From contig OY998178.1 of NCBI GenBank assembly GCA_963921935.1, positions 44,074,951-44,138,950 on the forward strand: DNA of 64,000 nt, read 5' to 3'. The DNA comes from Galeruca laticollis (Eukaryota; Arthropoda; Insecta; Coleoptera; Chrysomelidae). Position 1 is the stretch's first letter; each line of letters starts with the position of its first letter. Position numbers and translations under genes: made by a program. This document shows positions 1 through 9,999 of this stretch, one piece after another. Below the pieces are notes generated by a model. That model made no database searches. It was not told the origin of the DNA and worked only from the letters and a program-made list of their open reading frames with translations.

Positions 1-279
1 AAATACCTTAATTTACAGCCAAAGTCGATTTTTGAAGATGTCCGTCACAGTATTCTCTCATCTCTCCCTTGAATCCCTGGAAACCAAAAACCCTAAAGGT
101 CATAAGATGATTCTCATTAAGTGTTCTAAATGTGAATAAGTAAAACTTTAGTAAAACGTTAGAAGAAAATCACAACAATAACACCAACTAAATACATTAA
201 AAATTCAGTTATCTACACGTATTTCAAACAATGATAGTGAATTTATAATAACATACCTTTGATTTCAGATACACAGTAT
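1..279. other. No recognised feature
   Basis: AT-rich sequence with no supported gene. A few codons resembling BEL/Pao reverse transcriptase begin near 280, so this stretch may be an unrecognisable 5' part of that element. Confidence 0.4.
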
Positions 280-747
280 ATAATAACGGATGACTCTTGT
301 ACTAAGACGTTGGGTGTAAGTTGTATTCCTTCTTTTGATGTTTTTCGATATAAAGAGATAAATTTAAACTCATTTTAACTTATAACTAGGTAGGAAAATA
401 CATTCTTTTATTGCCAAAATTTGCGACCCTCTTTCTCTCTTGGGCCAAATTTTGATGCAAAACCCATTATGCATAATTTATTGTTACAACAATTGGAATG
501 GGACGAACCTTTGCAAAAGCGAAACGAGACAATTTTTGTTGAACTTTCTACATTATGGCGTAATTTTCAAACTGATTTATTTGGAATTCAATCTTTGCAA
601 ATGCCCAGACACATCTTAGTGAACAAATCTTGTAACCTTCAAATTGATGCCTTTTCGGATTCGAGCGAAAAGTCGTATGGGTGCGCGATATTATCAATGA
701 TCACGGTCACATCGAGTGTAATTCACTTTGTGCAAAATCCCGAGTAG
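280..747 (+). pseudogene. BEL/Pao RT/RNase H fragment
   Basis: This is the C-terminal part of a Pao-type reverse transcriptase running into RNase H. From about 421 the frame is open for 108 codons and carries LLLQQLEWDEPL and, towards the end, QIDAFSDSSEKSYGCAI, the first-aspartate region typical of Pao RNase H. The 280-420 part has the family's KTLGV motif but is interrupted by stops. Upstream fingers and palm with the YxDD box are not in the window. No usable start codon is expected, since this was once internal to a polyprotein. Confidence 0.8.
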
Positions 748-1127
748 CTCCGCTCAAATCTATTTCCCTACTCATTTGGAGCCTTATTAATGTCTCGACT
801 TTTATCGAAATGTTTATCGATTTGAGATATTTGATGCAGATTCTGCAATAATCCTCACATGGATAGCAGATAAAACCTTTGTTAGTAATCGAGTTTCTGA
901 GATACAGTGGTTAACCTTAGTAAAAAATTGGAATTAAATATATTCATCTCTTAATCCCGCTGACATTATTTCTCGAGAATGTACTCTAAATATCTTAAAA
1001 CCCTATAAATTATGGTTTCACGGAATCTAATTTTCTTCAAAAATCTTTAGAGTACTGGCCAACTGATTGTAATCTTTCTAATTTTGCATAAAACTCTGAT
1101 AAGATTCCTGAATTTAAGCCCCAAACA

Positions 1128-1505
1128 ATGACATTTCTTAATACTAACACAGAAAACTTTGATGTATTTAAAAAATATTCTAATATAAACAGGTTAATTC
1201 TTGCTTTTGCTTATTATTTAAGACATATTAACAACTTAAAAGTTAATATAGAAAAACGAGAGCATTCCAAATTTTTATCCTATTCTGAAATAAATAATAG
1301 CATAGAGGCTCTTTGTAAATTGGTGGAACACTCCGCATTTCCTATGGAAATAAGTTCACTTAAAAAATCTGGTTCGGTAAGTTCCAAAAGTCACATGAAA
1401 TCTTTATCTCCAATTATGAGAAACGGTTTGATTCGAGTCGACGGTAGACTTGAAAATGCACATATTTCTTACAACTTAAAACACCCGTATATTTTTCCAT
1501 TTTAA
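1128..1505 (+). pseudogene. BEL/Pao region between RNase H and integrase
   Basis: A 125-codon open stretch lies between the RNase H fragment and the integrase of the same element. It includes ILAFAYYLRHINNLK and, near its end, NGLIRVDGRLENAHISYN followed by KHPYIF. The GLIRVDGRL signature is the usual entry to the integrase zinc-binding region of BEL/Pao elements. The following zinc-binding part (1506-1689) is broken by stops. Confidence 0.75.
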
Positions 1506-1689
1506 CATCCATTCACTCGTTCAGTTATTGAAAATGAACATGCACGTAGCTCTAGCATGCTGGTACTCAAACTACCCTATCTTTTATAAGGCATACGTTT
1601 TGGCCTTTAAATGAAAAAAATTAGTTAAAAAATGTATACGAAAATGCATAACATGTTTTAATGCTATACTAAAAGGTTTAACTGCCCAA

Positions 1690-2351
1690 ATGGGTCAATT
1701 ACCATCTTTACGAGTAACCCCTTCTTCGCCCGTTTTGTACTCACCAGTTGACTTTGCTGGACCTTATGAGTTAAAAGATGGTAAATTAAAAAACCGTAAA
1801 ATAAAGAAGGTATACGTTTTCGTTTTCATCTGTATGTCTACAAAGGCTGTACATCTAGAGCTCATATATGATTTAACTAGTGACGGTTTCTTAAATTCTG
1901 AAAAGATTAATTTCTAGGCGAGGTATTTCTACAAATTTGTATTGCGATAATGCTGCAAATTTTGTATGAGCCAATAACAAGCTTCAGTCTAACGCTCTCC
2001 CAACTGAGCTATTTCGGCACAATAACAAGCTGTTAGCCATTCTCAAATTAACTTATCCTGATAATGTACGAAGATATTCACTTGAAAATCGAATTAAATT
2101 TCATTTTATACCACCGCGATCCCCAAATTTCGGTGAACTTTGGAAGCCGCTATCAAATCCACGAAACATCACTTGAATCGTGTTCTAAACTAAACATTTT
2201 TAACTTTCGAATAATTTTATTCCATATTAACTCAAATGGAGGCGGTACTTAATTCGGGACCTATTACCCCGTTGTCTCAGGACCCGCTGGATCTGGAAGC
2301 TTTAACACCAGGACATTTTCTTATTGGACGAGTTCTAACTGCCGTTTCACA
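1690..2351 (+). pseudogene. BEL/Pao integrase fragment
   Basis: The catalytic core starts with MGQLPSLRVTPSSPV and then YSPVDFAGPY, which holds the first catalytic aspartate. VFICMSTKAVHLELIYDLTSDGFL follows in pieces and is characteristic of the family. The second aspartate lies in YCDNAANFV (about 1940-1966) after a frameshift. Just beyond, the coding sequence is interrupted by the tRNA-derived insertion. It then resumes in other frames through IPPRSPNFG and PLSQDPLDLEALTPGHFLIG to the gypsy insertion point. Confidence 0.85.
1972..2031 (-). repeat. Retroposed 5' half of tRNA-Phe with 12-bp target duplication
   Basis: On the minus strand, 2018 down to about 1982 reads as the 5' half of a cytosolic tRNA-Phe: acceptor strand gccgaaa, D arm with tagctcagttgggagagc, then gttagactgaag, stopping within the anticodon loop around the GAA anticodon. 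It is flanked by exact 12-bp direct repeats caataacaagct at 1972-1983 and 2020-2031. Fragment and left repeat share one or two bases at the junction. With the insert and one repeat left out, the BEL integrase frame continues. No 3' half, T arm or CCA is present, so this is not a tRNA gene. Confidence 0.85.
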
Positions 2352-2569
2352 AGTTACAGTGCATTGACTTTGCTAAAATCCAAGGAACATTCGATGAAAC
2401 ATCACATGCCGACGAAGCAATATTTTTGTATAAATTAAACGATCGATTTTTATTATATTCAGTCTGATTTTAGTTATATTATTTTTACCAGTTTAATGTA
2501 TAGTTTTGTAACAGTTGAAGTAAATAAAAGTATTTTTGAAAAGTGAGTTTTGAAGTGACAAATCTTATT
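2352..2569 (+). repeat. 5' LTR of gypsy element
   Basis: A 218-bp LTR starting agttacagtg and ending aaatcttatt, preceded by tcaca and followed at once by the primer-binding site tggcgcagtcagtaggat. Its last roughly 185 bp match 5851-6035 with few differences. The end sequences were placed using the target duplication and the primer-binding site. Confidence 0.85.
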
Positions 2570-2587
2570 TGGCGCAGTCAGTAGGAT
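2570..2587 (+). promoter_or_regulatory. Primer-binding site (tRNA-Ser-like)
   Basis: The 18 bases next to the LTR, tggcgcagtcagtaggat, match the pattern used by 17.6/297-type gypsy elements that prime with tRNA-Ser. Confidence 0.7.
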
Positions 2588-2783
2588 ATTGGAAGAGTAC
2601 TTAAGTGATCCTCGTCGTTATCAAGCGTTTATCCAATATCTTCTAAAGAACAAGCTCCAGGGGTAACCATCAAGATAGTTCATCCCGAAGCATAGCTAGG
2701 ATGTCAGGAATGCACCGGAGTTTAGCATAGACTATACGCTACCAAGTATAATAGATTTTAATATAAGTAAAGAAGACTTAAAA

Positions 2784-3636
2784 TTGACGAATTATCTTAG
2801 CAACCTAAGTATTGACGATAGAGATCTTAATAATACAGTAGAAATTAGAAATAATATTACAATGGCTCATTTCGACGTTAAAAATGTATGCATTATCCTC
2901 AACTTTGATGGAAATTCAAACGAATTATTCGAATCTATCAAGATTTCAACTTTATTATTAAATCATTATTATAACCAAAATAATCCAGCGGATATACAGA
3001 ACCAGATTCTTTTCCATGGTATTGTAAGTAAATTAACTGGTAGAGCCAAAGAAGTAATTTCTACTGTGAAATATGGGACGCTGTGAAAGACGTCTTAATT
3101 CAAAACTTTGGAGATCAAAGAAACGAAAATTCTCTCATTAGAAATTTAGTCAACTTTCGACAGGGACTTCAAGAAACACCTATGCAGTTTTATGAGAAAA
3201 CAATGGGATTTCTAAACTGTATTACCAATAACATCGAAGTTCATACCCAAAATCCAGAAATAAAAAGAAGAAAAAGGGAATTCTTCAGACAAGAAGCATT
3301 ACCTACTTTCCTAGCAGGCTTACGAAAACCTTTGGGCTCAACTATAAGGCCAATGCGGCCTAATAACCTAGCAATTGCAATTCAATATATTGAAGAAAAG
3401 AACAACATTCGATATTTGCAATGCCTCAATCTTCAACTCCAGGACGATACACAAATAACTTTTCGGCACAAAAACAATCAACCAATTCTCAACGACCTCT
3501 AGTTTTCCCACAAACGATGGTCCAACCACAACCGACATTCTCCAACCCTCGATTGCAACCAACGAGACCAATAAACAGCCAATTTCCGCCTAGACAACCA
3601 TCCAAAACTTCCAAAGGCCCACATTCAATCAACTAA
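2784..3636 (+). pseudogene. Gypsy gag remnant
   Basis: Two overlapping frames (2784-3086 and 3083-3502) together look like a gypsy Gag capsid: AHFDVKNVCIILNFDGNSNEL, then KLTGRAKEVISTVKY, then a second segment with NFRQGLQETPMQFYEKTMG and FLAGLRKPLGSTIRPM. A frameshift separates them at about 3083. The tail (3421-3636) is rich in proline, glutamine and asparagine and shows no CCHC zinc knuckle. The protein would form the virus-like particle of the element but is broken here. Confidence 0.7.
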
Positions 3637-3929
3637 GACCCGAAACAAGACAGCCATTTAGAGCATCTAATCAACCGAACTTCTGGTTTAACCGACCAGC
3701 ACAGACCGTCCAATCAACACCAAGAACCTCAACAATCTCAGCCGAAGTTTACCGTCGAAGAATTGTATAAAATCGAACAAAACGATCACGATTACGAAAT
3801 AGAACAACCACTAGAAGAGTTATAACTCGCCGAAGCACAAGACTGTCCGTATGAAGAATATGAAATTTTTTCCATAGAACCAATAACAGAAGCAAAAACA
3901 TAATAAAGCTGCATTCCTTCTCCGAAAAA

Positions 3930-5254
3930 AAGGAACTCCCGTACATCGAAATTTCGGACCCTCCTTTAAAACTCCTAATCGATACAGGCTCTATAAAATC
4001 ATTCCTTAACCCCAAAATAGCTTCCACTTATTTCCAAAATTTTATTAAATATGATCCTTTTACTGTCATTTCCATTTTTCGAAATTATTTAGAAAAGCAT
4101 AGTGCCGCGATCCCTTCGTTTTCAAAATTCAAATCTCCCGAAAAATTAAAGTTTTATTTATTTAAGTTCCATGAAACCTTCGATGGCCTTATTGATCTCG
4201 ATAAATTTAAAACTCTTCCATGTCCAATCAAATTTCCCTAAATCAATCCTCACTATGAAACATTCAAACATCCCTATAAAATATTATGAAACGGAGAAAA
4301 CGCAATTCTACTCGATTCAACTCGAAGCAAACTCCATTAGTTCAGTCAGGTTACCAGTTAAAGAAAATCAAGGAACCGTTTTTATACAAAAACAACAAAT
4401 TCAAGGAGCAGTGATAAAAGAAAGCCTTTCCAACGCACAAAACGAACTAGCCTGGACGGAAATCGCAAATTTTACCTCAGAGACAATAGAATTCGCTATT
4501 ACCGAACCGATAGATTGCAAGAAGATCAATCTCGAAGAATATCACATATTTTCGATGATAACAACACCATCACAAAGTAAAAAGAATAGCATAGACTATC
4601 TGATCCAAACGGACAATCTTAATATGGAAGAAAAAGATCACATCCTCCGCCTTTGCAGAAAATATTCAGATATCTTCCATAAACCAGATACACCTCTTAG
4701 TTTTACGAATCAAGAACTAAGGGTGAAATACCAATATATACTAAATCATACCGCTATCAATACATCCACAAAGAAGAAGTTAGAAGTCAGATAACCTCGA
4801 TGATAGATCAAGGTATAATTAGACCCATCCAATCTCCATGGCCCTAACCTATCTGAATAGTGGCAAAGAAACGCGATTTCTCAGGAAAAATTAAATGGCG
4901 CATCGTTGTTGACTACCGCAAAGTAAATGAGAAAACCATCGACGACCGGTATCCAATACCCAACATAACAGACATATTTGATAAACTTGGCCGATCCCAA
5001 TATTTCATCACCCTAGATTTGGCGAGCGGTTTCCACCAGATAGAAATGTCCGAGGAAGATATTCCTTAATCTGCTTTTAGTATAGAGAACGGACACTACG
5101 AGTATGTAAGAATGCCATTCGGGCTTAAAAACGCACCCGCAACATTCCAACGGGTACCTAATGGATAATGTCTTGAAAGGACTCCAAGGCGAAATATGTT
5201 TGGTTTATATGAACGATATCATCGTGTTTTCCACATCTCAACAGGAATACATAG
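3930..5254 (+). pseudogene. Gypsy pol remnant: protease and reverse transcriptase
   Basis: Protease is recognisable by LLIDTGSIKSFLNP near 3975. The stretch 4171-4794 is the linker into RT. RT itself starts around 4860 with WRIVVDYRKVNEKTIDDRYP, continues with YFITLDLASGFHQIEM (first catalytic aspartate) and, past an in-frame stop at 5067, YVRMPFGLKNAPATFQR. The catalytic box reads YMND (about 5207-5218), unlike the usual YxDD. RT is cut at 5254 by the solo LTR and resumes at 5764 with NLTKIFQRL and KCEFLRKE before the deletion. Confidence 0.85.
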
Positions 5255-5485
5255 TGTAATGTTTTTCTAATTTATTCAAACAGTAAACGGGTGGGATAAA
5301 TTTTAAACACACGGTATGGCTACTTACTAATTTATTTAAACATTAAACTAATCACTAACACTAATTATACACAGTATAATCACTTAAACTAATTTATATA
5401 AACAGTTCACTAATTTATATTCACTTATTTACTTGTTTATCTCACGATGTCAAATTATCAACTAACCTTATCCGCTGATCGGTCC

Positions 5486-5560
<75 letters not shown>

Positions 5561-5763
5561 TAGTGCCTTTTTTACTAGAAAATTCCAGACTGCGGCTTAC
5601 TCAAAAACAATTGGTTTTCTGGCATTTTCTAGATAAGACTGGTCACAAAAACAATGTAGACACAATCCAAAACAGTTATAAAAAAACCTGCGTATCCGCC
5701 ATAATTTTAACTTTCATACCTGGCTCGGATTTAGGGACTATACCAGTGTGCTGTTTCGTAACA
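5255..5763 (-). repeat. Solo LTR of the macro-domain gypsy family
   Basis: This LTR runs from tgtaatg to cgtaaca and matches the LTRs at 27856-28299 and 31409-31673, in minus orientation. It lies inside the gypsy RT gene with a degraded 4-bp duplication (atag / aaag); leaving it out restores the RT reading frame. An (AT)n run at 5486-5554 has lengthened it. Solo LTRs arise by recombination between the two LTRs of a full element, so this is a third trace of the family in the window. Confidence 0.85.
5486..5554. repeat. (AT)n microsatellite
   Basis: About 34 AT units within the solo LTR. The corresponding place in the LTR at 27856-28299 has only a short tatat tract, so this is an expansion in one copy. 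Confidence 0.95.
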
Positions 5764-5850
5764 AAAGTTAATCTCACCAAAATATTCCAACGTCTCTGAG
5801 ATACCATACTGAAAATACAATTAGACAAATGTGAGTTCCTAAGAAAAGAA

Positions 5851-6035
5851 GGAACATTCGATGAAACATCCGATGCCGACGAAGCAATATTTTTCTATAA
5901 ATTAAATGATCGATTTTTATTATATTCAGTCTGATTTTAGTTATATTATTTTTACCAGTTTAATGTGTAGTTTTGTAACAGTTGTAGTAAATAAAAGTGT
6001 TTTAAAAAGTGAGTTTTGAAGTGGCAAATCGTATT
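5851..6035 (+). repeat. Truncated 3' LTR of gypsy element
   Basis: Matches the last 185 bp of the 5' LTR and ends aaatcgtatt, followed by the target duplication tcaca at 6036-6040. Its first 30 or so bases and the polypurine tract were removed by the deletion that joins RT directly to the LTR. Confidence 0.85.
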
Positions 6036-6040
6036 TCACA

Positions 6041-6365
6041 GAAGGATTTAACTGACATAAAAACAAATTATGTCCAAAGATATCAGCTTACTTAACAAAA
6101 ACTCAATATTTCTGGTCAAGGTGGATGAAGGAATACCTGCACCTGCTACAACAACGAACGAAATGGCAATACGGCTATCCACAGCTCGAAGTTGGAATGA
6201 TGGTCTTATTGAAAGAGGAAAACTTACCTCCTCCTTGCTAGCCACTTAGAAGAATCGTCGAAACACATCCTGGTTCAGATTCGATAGTACGCGTCGTATG
6301 TGTGTTGACGATGAATGGTCTCGTTAAACGTGCTATTAACAAGATATGTGTCTTACCTATTAGTG
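6041..6365 (+). pseudogene. BEL/Pao integrase C-terminal domain (DUF5641-like)
   Basis: Directly after the gypsy target duplication, the BEL coding sequence resumes with FWSRWMKEYLHLLQQRTKW, LEVGMMVLLKEENLPP, RRIVETHPGSDSIVRVV and KRAINKICVLPI. This is the conserved C-terminal region that follows integrase in Pao elements. A stop at about 6248 and other lesions are present. It fixes the insertion site of the gypsy element exactly. Confidence 0.85.
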
Positions 6366-8140
6366 AAAAAATTTATCAAAAGCAAGACAGGTGATTATGA
6401 TTATTTCAGTTTTTTTGTGAGATTATCATTTTAAAGATAAAATATCTTTTCATTGAAAGCTGAGCCGTTCAAGGGCAGCCGTTCAGTTTCGCATAATTAT
6501 TTTTTATTTTTGAAATTTGAAATTAATAAAGTCCAATCAGCTGTGTGGAATTTTTCATTGCCATGGAAGAAAAAGAAATGTATTAAAAATGGATGTTACA
6601 TTTCATGTCAAGAGTAATAAAAATTAATTAAATGGGAGCAGTGTTTTTTCCTAAAAAATCATATATTTTCGAGTTTTTGTCCGTTCAGAACCATAAGGAA
6701 CTGAGGGCAAGGGAGTACAATACTCACTACGTGCCACTTATTTAAATTGTCTTTTGGTTAACGGGGTTGTACTTGTTTTTTATTCGGCTACAAGAAGATC
6801 CATCAAATAGTTAGAAACGGGATTACTTTTATTATTTTTCGTCACTGTCACTTCCCTTAACAATTTCTTTTTTATAAAGCGGAAGAGCTAAGTGCTAAAC
6901 ACTTGATATTATATACATGTTCTAACTCTAACAATTTGAGAGCTGAGATACGTAGATAACAATTATATAATCTACTTAAATGGTAGTATTTTTGGAGGAA
7001 TATATTCCATCCAAATGTTGACATATCTGCATGTTTTTCAATTACACAGATATATTTCAAATAAAAAGTCTGAACTTACATACACAAGAAGTGAAACAAT
7101 TTTAATGACGAAGTTTATCAGAAATTTTTTTAATCAGGTCTTTTTGAAGCATCGCGAGGAAGAGTTAGTATCTCGACAAAAACTAGCTTTTCAAAAAAGT
7201 ATTAAGAGATAGAAATGTTGGGGGTCTTGGAGAACTGTCATGAATTTATTATGAGATGATAGGCTCTTGGTAAACCACGTGTTCATTTTCATTCAAAAAT
7301 TTCACAGAGATAAAAAGATGTTTGAAGAAATAAATTTTCATTTTATATCGCCAAAGTACTTTATTTTTTTGCTTATTTCTACCACGTAAGGTTCAATCGA
7401 GCCATTTTTGTTCACAGAAAATTTATGACCTAACATTATGTTCTTTTTATTCTGGGTAATTTAATTTGGAATACGAAAAGCTTTTATGATAAAATATCCA
7501 ATACTCTGCATATGATGAAGAAAAGTAAAACATTTCAAGAAGAATCTCAGAGGAACATATCAACGATAAATGAAATTTTACGTAATTTTCTCATAAAATC
7601 ATGTATCTTAAACAATCCATTCAACTTTGTTTTGGAAATAAATGAGTGATTATTATGTGCAGATTACTTTGACCTTGAGTGATGTTTGATAAAATACTGA
7701 ACATAATTATCGTCATTGTTATGGTGAAAAAGCGCTTTTTGGTTCAAAAAAATTTAATGAACTTGAACTTTTCACGATTAATCTAATAAAAATGTGAAAA
7801 TAAATTTATAGGAGAATTCAGATGATGAAAATTAGGTATGAAAACCGAAATAAAAAATATGAAAATGAAGCAGAGATCTTCAAACAAAGCAATATAAAAT
7901 CAAGTCAAAAGATCTAGCTGAAAAAACAAATTCAATTTATTTCACCGCATATGCAGTTCAGCTGTACAAGTATTAAAGACGACCAAATCATGTGAGACCG
8001 TACACATTTTTGCGCTCAATCTAGTGTTTTATGTATGAGAAAAAAAGTTGTTCATTGTTTATTGAGAATTATAAAAATTGTAATTTGATAGGTGATATAA
8101 TAAAACTGAAATATTTAACGTAACTATATTCACGGCGAAG
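6366..8140. other. AT-rich sequence without recognised genes
   Basis: Short open frames only (for example 7015-7212), none with a recognisable motif. Part of 6366-6750 could be the untranslated end and LTR of the BEL element, but no second LTR copy is visible. Confidence 0.5.
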
Positions 8141-8149
8141 CAGTGGTCT

Positions 8150-8600
8150 AGAGTAGCTATTGTCTATTGTTCGAAAAGATAATCCAACACTATAGATTAG
8201 CTTCCCAGCTGTTCACATTTCTCACTTCTCGCAGTTGATTTGCAAAGACAACTACCGTGACAGTTTTGGTTTTGAAGGCACCAGAAAAACGAGAAAGCTG
8301 TTAAGCTTCATTTATAATTGCTATAAACTGTGGTATTTCTTTAAATTATTTGTCAACAATGGACCAGTACATAAGGAACTTCAATATTCCAACTGTAGAC
8401 ACATTTACAATAAGCGACCGTAATCAATGTGAAAAAAACTTTAAAATGAATGAAAGCAATATTAACTTCAAAATATTACACAATAATATTAGGAGTATCT
8501 CCCAAAATGATGGTGACACAGTGGAATATATAAATACTTTAATTGAACACGGTTTTATATCAACTATTAACAATCCAACTTAGTCCAGGAGGAATCGGCG
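8150..8600 (+). mobile_element. LINE 5' fragment (endonuclease start)
   Basis: An open frame from 8359 begins MDQYIRNFNIPTVDTFTI and contains NINFKILHNNIRSISQN, the opening of the apurinic-type endonuclease of Jockey/CR1-like LINEs. It then jumps to EYINTLIEHGFISTINNPT, a motif normally some 150 residues further on. That indicates an internal deletion removing most of the endonuclease. Coding similarity stops at 8581. The upstream 200 bp may be 5' UTR. Confidence 0.65.
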
Positions 8601-9275
8601 CATGAGTACCGAAAACTATTCCACCTCAATTTTTTCATGCGATCCTCTTTGAATTGCCCTACTGATGATATAAATGCATGTTGCCATGGGGCAACCTAGT
8701 GCCATATTGTTTAAACCGAAATTGGAAGAAATTGTTATTTTTCAACCGAACAATTTTTTTTGTATTCTTTATTGAAATACAAATAAAAAAGGTCCTATGA
8801 TTTTTCACGATAAAGTTAATATTTTTAGAGATATGAATTTTTAAAGGTTCGAAAAATCTCAAATTTGGGTACTTTTGACTCATGAAAAATATATTAAGAA
8901 AATATAAATAATAATTTTTTTAAATTCTTTATACAATTGTTATTAGTATTCTTAATAGAGATTTAAGAAAATTTCATTATTTATACCTGTTTTTTAATTG
9001 TTAATTTCGCGCGCTCACAAGTATGCGTCGCTACCTTTAAGTATCGCCGTCTCTCTCTGACTCATGCGCTGCATACGGTCTCTCTGTGTCCTGAATCATT
9101 ATTAATCATTTATCTAAAAAACCATTAACTTTATCATGATTGGTAAAGAGAGCAATATTATTAATAATTAGATTGTCTACAATTTGTTTTTTTAACAAAA
9201 GTAATTTAAGTATGAATCGGAACATTTTTGTTATTATCATAGTGATTTATGCATTTTTATCAACAATAATGAGAT
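8600..9275. other. No recognised gene
   Basis: AT-rich except for 9008-9095, a less AT-rich stretch (cgcgcgctcacaagtatgcg and following) that looks like part of a dispersed repeat, though I see no second copy in the window. Confidence 0.4.
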
Positions 9276-9277
9276 AT

Positions 9278-9600
9278 AATACTATTTGAAAAATTTTTGG
9301 AATCACAATTATATATAAATAATAAGCTTTTGCTCAAACATACATTTGGAAAAATGCATTGAATCCGGAATATAAAACATTATATTTTAATCAGTTGGAA
9401 ATGGGCTTTTGTTTATAAATAAAGGTATTAGCAAAGTATCATTCTCTAGTTTGTATCCGAAATTCGTGAAATCTAATATTTCGTATTCCGGATTCAATGC
9501 ATTTATCCAAATGTATGTTTTGAGCAAAAGCTTAATATCTATATATAATTGTGATTCAAAATTTTTTTCAAATACCATTATATCTTATTGGAACGAAGTT
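9278..9600. repeat. Inverted repeat of about 110-bp arms
   Basis: The arm at 9278-9378 is repeated in reverse complement at 9472-9590. Shared words include aagcttttgctcaaa, atgcattgaatccgga and ggaatcacaattatata (the last with small changes). The spacer is about 95 bp. The arms begin where the R4-like LINE ends. It may be a foldback element or an inverted duplication. Confidence 0.75.
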
Positions 9601-9610
9601 CCTTATCGCC

Positions 9611-9800
9611 TTATCCTTTGTCAGCAAGAGTGACCGCTTTATGAAGTGGGGAAACGTCGGCTTTCTGGAGAAAGTACTTTCGTAAATTGAGAATTTGTTT
9701 TTCAAGCAAAAGGTTCAAATCTGTAATTCCTCTGCCACCATGCGTTCTTGGCAAAGTCATCCTTTCGATTGTGGACTTGGGATGATGCGTTCTAAACTTT
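9611..9800 (-). pseudogene. R4-like LINE fragment after RT
   Basis: Carries FRTHHPKSTIERMTLPRTHG and GGRGITDLNLLLEKQ, the segment that follows the thumb in R4/Dong-type LINEs. It is separated from the upstream SMT-ending segment only by the hairpin at 9810-9986. Similarity ends at KAVTLADKG close to 9611, so the endonuclease end of the element is missing. Confidence 0.75.
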
Positions 9801-9998
9801 GTCATGGACTTGACTGTCTCGACCCTTACTTCGTGGAATATGCTCATATTAGTGTTTTTAAATAAAACTCACGGTCTCTAGTTAATTCCACAATATAATA
9901 AAAGTCAATTTTTTAGAATTTTCAATAACTTTTATTATATTGTGGAATTAACTAGAAACCGCGAGTTACATTTAAAAACACTAATATTTGTCATGGAC
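9798..9998. mobile_element. Penelope-derived hairpin insertion A (177 bp, 12-bp duplication)
   Basis: The insert 9810-9986 is flanked by tttgtcatggac at 9798-9809 and 9987-9998. It starts ttgactgtctcgaccc, then attagtgtttttaaat, and ends with the reverse complement of the same sequence, giving arms of about 60 bp around a short unpaired centre. This is the shortest of four such inserts in the window. The longest (56220-58192) carries Penelope GIY-YIG coding sequence, which identifies the family. Confidence 0.85.
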
Positions 9999-9999
9999 G

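Larger units (their letters stand above)
2352..6035 (+). mobile_element. Ty3/gypsy retrotransposon (17.6/297-like), nested in BEL/Pao
   Basis: An LTR element inserted in the BEL integrase with target duplication tcaca. The 5' LTR is 2352-2569, followed directly by an 18-base primer-binding site at 2570-2587. Gag lies at 2784-3640, protease near 3950-4050 and RT at 4171-5254. A solo LTR of another element (5255-5763) interrupts RT. Shortly after, at 5850, a large deletion joins RT to the truncated 3' LTR (5851-6035). RNase H and integrase are absent. The pattern of stops indicates an inactive copy. Confidence 0.88.
280..6365 (+). mobile_element. BEL/Pao retrotransposon relic, split by nested insertions
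   Basis: A decayed BEL/Pao pol gene reads left to right in pieces: end of RT and RNase H (280-747), a degenerate middle (1128-1505), integrase (1690-2351), and the integrase C-terminal region (6041-6365). The two halves are separated by a gypsy element at 2352-6035 flanked by the 5-bp duplication tcaca (2347-2351 and 6036-6040). The integrase is also cut at 1972-2031 by a tRNA fragment. Frameshifts and stops are frequent, so the copy is dead. I could not define its LTRs. The family assignment rests on the order of motifs such as KTLGV, LLLQQLEWDEPL, VDFAGPYELKDG and LEALTPGHFLIG. Confidence 0.85.

Noticed and set aside
1982..2018. A tRNA gene
   Set aside because: Only the 5' half is present, no T arm or 3' acceptor strand, and it is flanked by target duplications inside a coding sequence.
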